Shown here: positions 1-5,977 of the stretch, piece by piece
Layout: every line of letters starts with the position of its first letter
How positions within the stretch are numbered: the first letter of the stretch is position 1
Source of the DNA: JANOQP01 sp044227705
GTDB taxonomy: Bacteria > Bacteroidota > Bacteroidia > Chitinophagales > Saprospiraceae
Length of the DNA: 5,977 bases
NCBI GenBank assembly: GCA_044227705.1
Contig: JBGAWE010000256.1
Coordinates: 1-5,977 of the forward strand
Reading direction: 5' to 3'
Made by a program: the position numbers and the translations under genes
Notes under the pieces: generated by a model
The model's input: the letters and a program-made list of their open reading frames with translations, nothing else
Databases searched by the model: none
What the model was told of the DNA's origin: nothing

Positions 1-2919
1 GGCGAGGATTAGGCCGTTTTTCGTCAGCCAGCTCCAGTCGACGAAGCCGTGGGTAGCGATGCAGCTCCCGTGGATGGTGATTTGCGGCTGCGAGCAGTCG
101 AGCGTGTCGGGCTGCTCGATGGTGATTTCGGGCGGCACCTTGTCCTCGTTGACGACGGTCGAGTCGATGGCCGAGCAGCCGTTCGCCGGGTCGGTGACGG
201 TGAGGAAATAGTCGCCCGGCTTGTCGACGACGGGCTGTGGGCTGGCCATGTTCGACGGCGAGATGCCGGGGCCTATCCAATTGAAAATCAACGAGTTGTT
301 CGTGCCTGCCGCGCCGAGCGTCGCGTCTTTTTGAAACTCCAAACAGGTCAAAAGCTGGCTCGGCCCGGCCTCTGCGGGAGGGATTTTTTTGTTCTCGAAA
401 ACCTGGACGGAAAGCGAGGCCGTGCATTGACTGGCCGGATGGGTTGCCGTCAGCGTGTACAGCCCCGGCTGGATGACGGTCAGGTTTTGGCCGGTCGGGC
501 TGCCCGAAATCCCCTGCCCGTTGGCCGACTGCCAAAAAAACGTGAGGCCCGCCGGACTGGCGTTCACCCCGAACTGGGTCGAGTTTTTAACGCAGGTCAG
601 GGTGTCGGGCGGCGCGGCGAGGGCGATTTGCGGCACGTCGTTGCCCGGCGCGACGGTCGCGGTTTGTGCCGCGGTGCAGCCGTTCGCCGGGTCGGTCGCT
701 ACGACCTCGAAGCTCCCCGCCGATTGGGTGGAAAAACTCGGCCCCGTCGCCACAACTGTTTGATTTTCAACCCATTGGAAAGTCAAATTCGGATTGGATG
801 AACTCGCTGTCAGACTTGCTGTCGGCATCGAACAGGAGAGGGTGAAGTTGTTGACAGAGAAGATTGGGGGCGTCTGATTTTGAAGAACCTCGGTCGGCTG
901 ACTGGCTGTGCAACCGTTGGCCGGGTCGGTTGCCACGACGGTCAGGCTGGCCGGGTTTTGGGTTGAAAAACTCGACCCGGTCGCCACAACTGTCTGGTTT
1001 TCAATCCATTGAAAATTTAAGTTCAGGTTGGACGAACTGGCCGCGAGGTTCGCCGTCGGCTGAAAACAGGTCAGCGTCGCGGAGTTGACCGAGAATGTCG
1101 GGGCAGTCTGGTTTTGGGAAACTTCGGTCGGAGTCGAGGCCGTGCAACCGTTCGCCGGGTCGGTCGCAACGACGGTCAGGCTCGTCGGGCTTTGGGTGGA
1201 GAAACTCGGGCCGGTCGCCACAACTGTCTGGTTTTCAACCCATTGGAAGGTCAGACTCGGGTTGGTCGAACTCGCCGCGAGGTTCGCCGTCGGCTGGAGG
1301 CAGGTCAAAAGAGCGGAGTTCACGGAGAAGGTCGGCGGCGCGGTGTTTTGCAAAACGAGGATGGAATCGCGGCCGGTGCAGCCGTTCGCCGGGTCGGTCA
1401 GCGTGAGAAAATAGAGGCCGGGCTGGCCGACGGTCGGGCTTTGCGCGGTCGACGAGAAGCCGTTCGGGCCTTGCCAAAGCCTCGTCGCGTCGGGCGGGTT
1501 CGTGGTTGCCGAGAGGGTTGAAAGCGGGTTTGAACAGGTGATTTGAGAAGCCGAAAGCAACGCTGCCGGCTGGCTAACTGATTGATGCACAACCCTTTGC
1601 GCCGTGTCGCGACAGGTTTTACCGAAGGCGGTCGTCTCCAAAACCAGTTTGAACGGGCCGGGCGCGATGGCGACCTGCGTCGTGTCCGAGCCGAGCATTG
1701 CGCCGCTGGGGCCGAACCATTTCCATGTGTCGCCGATCGAGCCGTGGCCGTCGAGGAGGATTTGCGAGGTGAGGCAATCCAGCGTGTCGCCGACTGGCTT
1801 GATTTGAGCTTTTACCGGGATGACGACCACGCCGAAGCGGACGACCGAATCGCAGCCCGCCGCGCTGACGAGCGTCGTGTCGTAAAGACCCTGCGCGCAG
1901 GCTGTCAGCCCGGCGATGGTCACGCACTCACCCTGGCAGACGTACTGCGGGCCGAGGTTCGTCAGCTTCGGGACGGAGACTTGGAGCGGCCGTTTTACCA
2001 CCGAATCGCAGCCTTCCGGGGTTTGATAGGTGTAGGAAAGAAGCTGCGCCGAGCTGTAGATGTTGCCGTCGAGCCACTCGTAGCCCTCCCCCTGACAGAT
2101 GTGCGCGGGCGGCAGGAGGGTCGGCGGGACGGTTTTCAAAGTGACGGCGCGGCAGCTCCACGGGCTGGTCTTGCAGGGGTTTTTCGAGCGGACGCAGACG
2201 TTGCCGGGCTGGTCTCCGAACTTGATGCTGACCGACGTGCCGGTTTCCCAGTCGATGGTCTGCGGGCTGGGGAGGCCGTTGATGGTCGCGCCGGGCGGGG
2301 CCGTCCATTCATAATCACAGGCAAAAGGTTGCGGCGGGATGCTGTAAGTGAGCGCCGCGCCGGGGCAGAACTGCGCCGGGCCTTCCGGAAGCGGCGGCGC
2401 GCCGAGGTCGGGCGAACCCGTCGAGCCGCTCGTGATTTGGATGGTGAAAGAGCAGGCGGCGGGGCCGTTGTTGTCGAAAATCAGGTAGTACTGGCAGCCG
2501 GGGTGGAGCGGCTCGGTGGTCGAAAAGGGGAAGGTCTGGCCGACGTTCATCTGCGTGTTGCAGTTGGAGACGAGGTTGAAGGTGGAGCAGTCGGGGCTGT
2601 CGTAGATGCCCATCTCGATGCCGTTGCCGAGGGAGCAGGAGTTGACGGTGACGTTGAGCGAGAGATCGGTCGAGCCGGCTATGAAGCAGATGTACTTCAT
2701 CGAGTGAACGATCATCGTGCAAAATCCCGGCACGAGCTGCCCCTGCCCGACCATCGCCGTCGCCGATGTCATGCCCGAGAGGCTGCCGCAGTGGACACAG
2801 GCGTTGGCGCAGGTGTTGGCGTGCGGGTACGGCCCGGCCGGGCAGACCGGCGGCGTGAACTGGGCCTCGAGGCGGCCGGCGGCTATCAGGGTGGCGAACA
2901 GGAGGGCAGCAAAGCGCAT
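1..2919 (-). CDS. Large secreted PKD/Ig-like repeat surface protein, N-terminal 973 residues (runs off left edge)
   Basis: Reading the minus strand from the ATG at 2919, the frame has no stop through position 1, so the C-terminus lies outside the window. An in-frame stop at 2944-2946 fixes the start; there is no clear Shine-Dalgarno site. Residues 1-19 form a signal peptide with probable cleavage at LEA|QF. Residues ~20-165 are a Cys-rich beta domain. Residues ~170-265 resemble a PKD-like domain (CPG...YEWTAPPGATI...FG). Two CxGE-type repeats follow (C275 to GCDSVV at ~304, and C328 to GCDSVV at ~356). From ~375 come Ig-like units with Cys pairs 382/436, 462/514, 540/592, 618/670, 696/748, 776/832 and 859/914, plus a truncated one at 942, each with a Trp about 25 residues after the first Cys. 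Such architectures in Bacteroidota are usually type IX secretion cargo (adhesin or gliding-type proteins). The C-terminal sorting domain that would prove this is not in view. The exact role is unknown. Confidence 0.9.
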   Translation of the reverse strand, partial: MRFAALLFATLIAAGRLEAQFTPPVCPAGPYPHANTCANACVHCGSLSGMTSATAMVGQGQLVPGFCTMIVHSMKYICFIAGSTDLSLNVTVNSCSLGNGIEMGIYDSPDCSTFNLVSNCNTQMNVGQTFPFSTTEPLHPGCQYYLIFDNNGPAACSFTIQITSGSTGSPDLGAPPLPEGPAQFCPGAALTYSIPPQPFACDYEWTAPPGATINGLPSPQTIDWETGTSVSIKFGDQPGNVCVRSKNPCKTSPWSCRAVTLKTVPPTLLPPAHICQGEGYEWLDGNIYSSAQLLSYTYQTPEGCDSVVKRPLQVSVPKLTNLGPQYVCQGECVTIAGLTACAQGLYDTTLVSAAGCDSVVRFGVVVIPVKAQIKPVGDTLDCLTSQILLDGHGSIGDTWKWFGPSGAMLGSDTTQVAIAPGPFKLVLETTAFGKTCRDTAQRVVHQSVSQPAALLSASQITCSNPLSTLSATTNPPDATRLWQGPNGFSSTAQSPTVGQPGLYFLTLTDPANGCTGRDSILVLQNTAPPTFSVNSALLTCLQPTANLAASSTNPSLTFQWVENQTVVATGPSFSTQSPTSLTVVATDPANGCTASTPTEVSQNQTAPTFSVNSATLTCFQPTANLAASSSNLNLNFQWIENQTVVATGSSFSTQNPASLTVVATDPANGCTASQPTEVLQNQTPPIFSVNNFTLSCSMPTASLTASSSNPNLTFQWVENQTVVATGPSFSTQSAGSFEVVATDPANGCTAAQTATVAPGNDVPQIALAAPPDTLTCVKNSTQFGVNASPAGLTFFWQSANGQGISGSPTGQNLTVIQPGLYTLTATHPASQCTASLSVQVFENKKIPPAEAGPSQLLTCLEFQKDATLGAAGTNNSLIFNWIGPGISPSNMASPQPVVDKPGDYFLTVTDPANGCSAIDSTVVNEDKVPPEITIEQPDTLDCSQPQITIHGSCIATHGFVDWSWLTKNGLILA
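160..1791 (-). repeat. Tandem Ig-like domain repeats within the surface protein gene
   Basis: The end-of-unit motif T-D-P-A-N-G-C-T, or a variant of it, recurs with its Cys codon at 1612, 1378, 1144, 910, 676, 424 and 178. The first five are exactly 234 bp (78 codons) apart; the last two spacings are 252 and 246 bp. Each unit has an early Cys (motif L-T-C), a Trp about 25 residues later (FQW, FNW or FFW) and a late Cys 52-56 residues after the first. That is the spacing of an Ig-type core with one disulfide. An eighth unit begins at the left end and is cut by the window edge. Disulfide bonding and the Ig fold are inferred from the pattern. Confidence 0.85.
673..1380 (-). repeat. Three near-identical 234-bp direct repeats (recently duplicated core)
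   Basis: The three central units share long DNA blocks in register. For example, CGGTCGCCACAACTGT or a one-base variant starts near 744, 978 and 1212, exactly 234 bp apart. By hand alignment, the protein units ending at Cys592 and Cys670 are about 65/78 identical, and those ending at Cys670 and Cys748 about two-thirds identical. The most constant stretch is FQW-x-ENQTVVATG-x-SFSTQ. Identity falls towards both flanks, which suggests expansion from the middle by unequal crossing-over. The array could also cause assembly collapse, so copy number should be treated with caution. Confidence 0.85.
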
Positions 2920-2944
2920 GGGAAGCTGGCGAGTTTGTTTCGGT

Positions 2945-2952
2945 CAAAATTA
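2945..2952 (-). promoter_or_regulatory. Candidate Bacteroidota -7 promoter box for the surface protein gene
   Basis: On the minus strand these bases read TAATTTTG, a perfect match to the Bacteroidota -7 consensus TAnnTTTG. The box ends about 25 bases before the ATG at 2919, so the leader would be roughly 15-20 bases. I do not see a good TTG/TTTG -33 element at the expected 19-21 bp spacing, which lowers confidence. Confidence 0.4.
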
Positions 2953-3042
2953 TTTCACGGATGCGGTCTTCGTGCCGCTCGCTGCCGACTGCTTACCGCC
3001 TAACCCGTCCGGGGTGTTTTTCAGAAAAGTTTTGTGGGAAAT

Positions 3043-3065
3043 CCGGCTCAACAAGAAAGAGCCGG
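3043..3065. other. Inverted repeat (7-bp stem, 9-nt loop) in the divergent intergenic region
   Basis: CCGGCTC (3043-3049) and GAGCCGG (3059-3065) are perfect reverse complements separated by nine A-rich bases. No T-run follows on either strand, so it is not a typical terminator. It lies between two divergent genes, about 115 bases before the preferred TPR start and just before an alternative ATG at 3070. It could be an operator or a leader hairpin, or a chance pairing. The whole 2920-3180 gap holds no other gene I can support. Confidence 0.3.
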
Positions 3066-3180
3066 TCGGATGGCACAATCTGTGCGTGGAGCCATCGTCG
3101 CTTTTAATCAAACCTCCCTCCACAGAAACTTACAGCAGAACTGGCGGCCCCGTCGCGGGCCTCCGAAGACCGATGACCTG

Positions 3181-3522
3181 ATGCAAAAATTGACGCTTAA
3201 ATGGTCGGCCGCCGCCCGCGCCTCCATCCGATTCAACCAGCACGACGCGGGCGCATGGCAAAAACTGGGCACCTCGCTCGCCCATTCCGGGCAGTTCGCC
3301 GAGGCTTTGGAGAGCCTCAACCAGGCCATCGCCGTCCACGAGCCGGGCGAGCTGCCAAACCTGCTTGCCAGCCTTTCCATCATCTACCAGAAAATGGGGA
3401 AGCTCGACCTCGCCGAGACCTGCCTCGTCGACGCGCTCGCCGAACGGCCGGGGGACTTCGGCCTCATCGCGCAACTGGCGGCCTTGCAGAGTTCGCGGCG
3501 GTGCGTGTTCTCGCAGAATTGA
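3181..3522 (+). CDS. Small tetratricopeptide repeat (TPR) protein
   Basis: A 113-residue protein with two recognisable TPR units. The first runs ~23-56 (W-x-x-L-G...G-Q-F-x-E-A-L...A-I...P) and the second ~58-93 (L...Y-x-K-M-G-x-L-D-x-A-E...A-L-x-E-R-P-G-D); a short helix of a third follows before the end. TPRs form helical hairpins that bind other proteins. There is no signal peptide, membrane segment or enzymatic domain, so a cytoplasmic adaptor role is the most that can be inferred. The frame is open from 3004, and earlier starts exist at 3034 (GTG) and 3070 (ATG, with a weak GAAAGAG upstream). I prefer the ATG at 3181 because third-position GC is high from there on and clearly lower in 3070-3180, and because the earlier residues do not look like TPR. 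It could be a fragment of a longer TPR protein. The stop is 1 bp from the convergent dipeptidase stop. Confidence 0.7.
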   Translation: MQKLTLKWSAAARASIRFNQHDAGAWQKLGTSLAHSGQFAEALESLNQAIAVHEPGELPNLLASLSIIYQKMGKLDLAETCLVDALAERPGDFGLIAQLAALQSSRRCVFSQN

Positions 3523-3523
3523 G

Positions 3524-3530
<7 letters not shown>
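3516..3530. other. Palindrome containing both convergent stop codons
   Basis: GAATTGA (3516-3522), a central G, then TCAATTC (3524-3530) form a perfect 15-base palindrome. The TGA of the TPR gene is its left inner arm, and the TGA of the dipeptidase, read on the other strand, is its right inner arm. Its AT-rich stem and single-base centre make it a poor intrinsic terminator, and no other terminator is visible between the two genes. Confidence 0.6.
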
Positions 3531-4759
<1,229 letters not shown>

Positions 4760-4855
4760 AGTTTGCTCGAAAAATTTTGGACAAAAGTCTATTTTTTGTT
4801 TTGGAATCGAACTTTGTCCTCAAATAAAAAGTTTGTATCGCCAAAATTCGACTTC
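4760..4855. promoter_or_regulatory. AT-rich divergent spacer, presumed promoters for the dipeptidase and AbiC-like genes
   Basis: This 96-bp gap between two divergent starts is much richer in A and T than its surroundings, with runs such as AAAAATTTT and TATTTTTTG. Both genes need a promoter here. The nearest matches to the TAnnTTTG box are imperfect: TATTTTTTG at 4790-4798 on the plus strand, and TAGACTTTTG on the minus strand at about 4782-4791. I cannot assign exact promoter positions. Confidence 0.4.
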
Positions 4856-5679
4856 ATGAAATTCAAGGTCATTTTGAGCGAGACGACGGCCGTCTGGATG
4901 GTCTATTTTGGGATAAGCCTATTCGTTTTGGGAATTCTCCTTCTTTCTTGGAAGGCTGGCTGGCCAAACTTGAGCCTGCCCATCAATAGCCAAAGGTTCA
5001 GCGAGTTAGGAGACTTCGTCTCAGGACTCGTCGGCTCCATTTGGGCTTTGGCAGGCGTGATTCTCTTTTTCGTAGCCCTCCGGGAACAACGGAGGGATGC
5101 CGAGACAAACCGGGAAGCTCTCAAAATCCAGACCGAGGCACTGCGTCAGCAAACATTGGAGTTTCAGGCACAGGTTCAGGAATTGGAGGAGACGCGGAAA
5201 GTGNNNNNNNNNNNNNNNNNNNNNNNNNNNNNNNNNNNNNNNAAACCTCGGTTTTGAGAAAGCAGCAGTTTGAGGACTCGTTTTTTAAGCTGTTGGATTT
5301 ACTGGTAGCATTGTCGGAAAAGGTGACCTACAAGCGCGGCAAGGAACGTGTCGGGAATACCGCTTTTCATTCTTTCAGGGAATACGCTCAACGTCGCTCG
5401 GGTAGCGTGGAGCAAGTGTTGGGAGATCTTAAATGGGAATTAGAAATCAATCTGCTATTCACTGAACCCTATATAAAGGTGCTCACTCAAGTCGTAAGGA
5501 TAATTGAAAGTGAAAACCTCTCTATTAGCGATGAGAATCTTTATTTAGAAATCCTGAATTCGACACTTGGGGAACACGAGGTTTATTTTTTAAACATCAA
5601 AGCGACCCTCTACGAGGATGATTTACTTCTCAACTTGCTTTTGAAACACGGAATCTGCGAGAAAATCACCAAAATCTGA
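4856..5679 (+). CDS. Putative phage abortive infection protein (AbiC-like), interrupted by an assembly gap
   Basis: Before the gap, 116 residues read from the ATG at 4856: a membrane helix at ~13-32, a second at ~52-74 containing GDFVSGLVGSIWALAG, then a Gln/Glu/Arg-rich coiled coil (~75-116). After the N-run, 144 residues continue in a different frame from 5245 to the TGA at 5677-5679. They begin with TSVLRKQQFEDSFFKLLDLL and end with an ILNSTLGEHEVYFLNI helix and a KHGICEKI tail. Two membrane helices, the GDF motif, a coiled coil, a KQQFE-xx-FF-x-LL segment and an all-helical C-terminus match my knowledge of the putative AbiC family (Pfam putAbiC). Members are linked to phage resistance, but the mechanism is not established. 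Base composition is about 38-45% GC in sampled blocks, well below the neighbours, which suggests horizontal acquisition. An in-frame ATG at 4763 would add 31 unlikely residues. The frame change across the gap most likely reflects a wrong gap size, but a real frameshift cannot be excluded. Confidence 0.75.
5204..5242. other. Assembly gap (39 N) inside the AbiC-like gene
   Basis: Thirty-nine unknown bases lie between GTG (5201-5203) and AAACCTCGG (5243 onward). The coding frame before the gap and the one after it are out of register if the gap is truly 39 bases. An intact gene requires a true length equal to 1 modulo 3. The N-run is therefore probably an estimated scaffold gap, not measured sequence. 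Confidence 0.95.
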
Positions 5680-5687
5680 TTTTTACC

Positions 5688-5906
5688 TCACGCTTGCCCA
5701 GCCTCCGCCCTGACCAATTCGACCACCTCCGGGTTCAAAAGCGTGAACACAGCACCGAGGCTCGACTCATCGCCCTCCGCAATCTTCCGCAAGATGCGCC
5801 GCATGATTTTCCCCGAGCGCGTCCGCTCTGCCCAGAAACCTTCCGGTTCGGCGACGGAGCAGATGGGTTCGATACTGCGCCGCTCGACGGACTGGATTTG
5901 AAGCAT
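5688..5906 (-). CDS. Small hypothetical protein, unknown family
   Basis: A 72-residue frame beginning MLQIQSVERR from the ATG at 5906. The N-terminal half has a conspicuous PEGFWAERTRSGK segment. The C-terminal half is charged and probably helical (KIMRRILRKIAEGDESSL, then LLNPEVVELVRAE). There is no signal peptide or membrane helix, and I do not recognise the family. Third-position GC is high from the ATG onward and lower before it, and an AT-rich stretch precedes the start, so I chose this ATG. A TTG at 5918 is an alternative. The frame has no stop up to the right edge of the window, so this could also be the C-terminal end of a longer gene entering from the right. Its stop is 8 bp from the convergent AbiC-like stop. 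Confidence 0.5.
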   Translation of the reverse strand: MLQIQSVERRSIEPICSVAEPEGFWAERTRSGKIMRRILRKIAEGDESSLGAVFTLLNPEVVELVRAEAGQA

Positions 5907-5977
5907 CGCGTTTTTCAAAAAAACTGGGTGAAAAGATGCGTCTGCAAATCGGGTCAGTTGCGGCGCGGGTTGTTGGC

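Noticed and set aside
49..801. 250-codon open frame on the plus strand
   Set aside because: Antisense shadow of the Ig-like repeats. Its 'AAVRRVG' echoes are simply the reverse complement of the TDPANGC motif.
673..1380. Short regularly spaced direct repeats as a CRISPR-like or non-coding array
   Set aside because: The spacing is a whole number of codons, the repeats are long and in frame, and they encode a protein domain.
2315..2947. 210-codon open frame on the minus strand
   Set aside because: Out of frame with the surface protein; rich in Arg, Pro and His and without domain features.
1582..3003. 473-codon open frame on the plus strand
   Set aside because: It lies antisense to the surface protein, is Arg/Ala/Gly-rich with no domain, and results from GC-rich codon use of the real minus-strand gene, which has a signal peptide and repeats.
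3003..3020. Possible plus-strand terminator (ACCC-GTCCG-GGGT followed by GTTTTT)
   Set aside because: The stem is only 4 bp and no plus-strand gene ends upstream of it.
4763..4855. N-terminal extension of the AbiC-like gene to the ATG at 4763
   Set aside because: The added 31 residues are translated from the AT-rich spacer and do not resemble the family; the ATG at 4856 places the first membrane helix at the normal position.

Overview
The window looks like a chromosomal piece of a GC-rich member of the Bacteroidota, probably a Saprospiraceae-like or related environmental lineage. The evidence is a large secreted protein built from PKD/Ig-like and 'CxGE...GCDS' repeats typical of type IX secretion cargo in that phylum, an M19 dipeptidase lipoprotein, the absence of clear Shine-Dalgarno sites, and a perfect Bacteroidota -7 promoter box (TAATTTTG). 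The assignment is inferred from family style; there is no rRNA or other marker gene to confirm it.

Layout: (1) Positions 1-2919, minus strand: the first 973 codons of a very long exported repeat protein, open through the left edge. After a signal peptide it has a Cys-rich beta domain, a PKD-like domain, two 'CQGE...GCDSVV' repeats, and then seven complete plus one truncated Ig-like units, five of them on an exact 78-residue period. (2) Positions 2920-3180: a divergent intergenic region with a promoter candidate for the surface protein and a small inverted repeat. (3) Positions 3181-3522, plus: a small TPR protein. (4) Positions 3524-4759, minus: a complete membrane dipeptidase (peptidase M19) lipoprotein whose stop codon lies 1 bp from the TPR stop. 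(5) Positions 4760-4855: an AT-rich divergent spacer. (6) Positions 4856-5679, plus: a membrane-anchored coiled-coil protein that I read as a putative phage abortive-infection protein (AbiC-like), interrupted by a 39-N assembly gap across which the reading frame shifts. (7) Positions 5688-5906, minus: a short unknown gene, ending 8 bp from the AbiC-like stop.

Genes alternate in orientation (minus, plus, minus, plus, minus), so there is no operon and each gene probably has its own promoter. The most interesting element is the AbiC-like gene. It is visibly lower in GC than its neighbours and stands alone between unrelated genes, as expected of a single-gene phage defence cargo. The second is the Ig-like repeat array, whose central units have been duplicated recently enough that DNA identity is still obvious. 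I found no RNA gene, CRISPR array, insertion sequence or attachment site. Many long open frames opposite the surface protein and the dipeptidase are shadows produced by GC-rich codon use.
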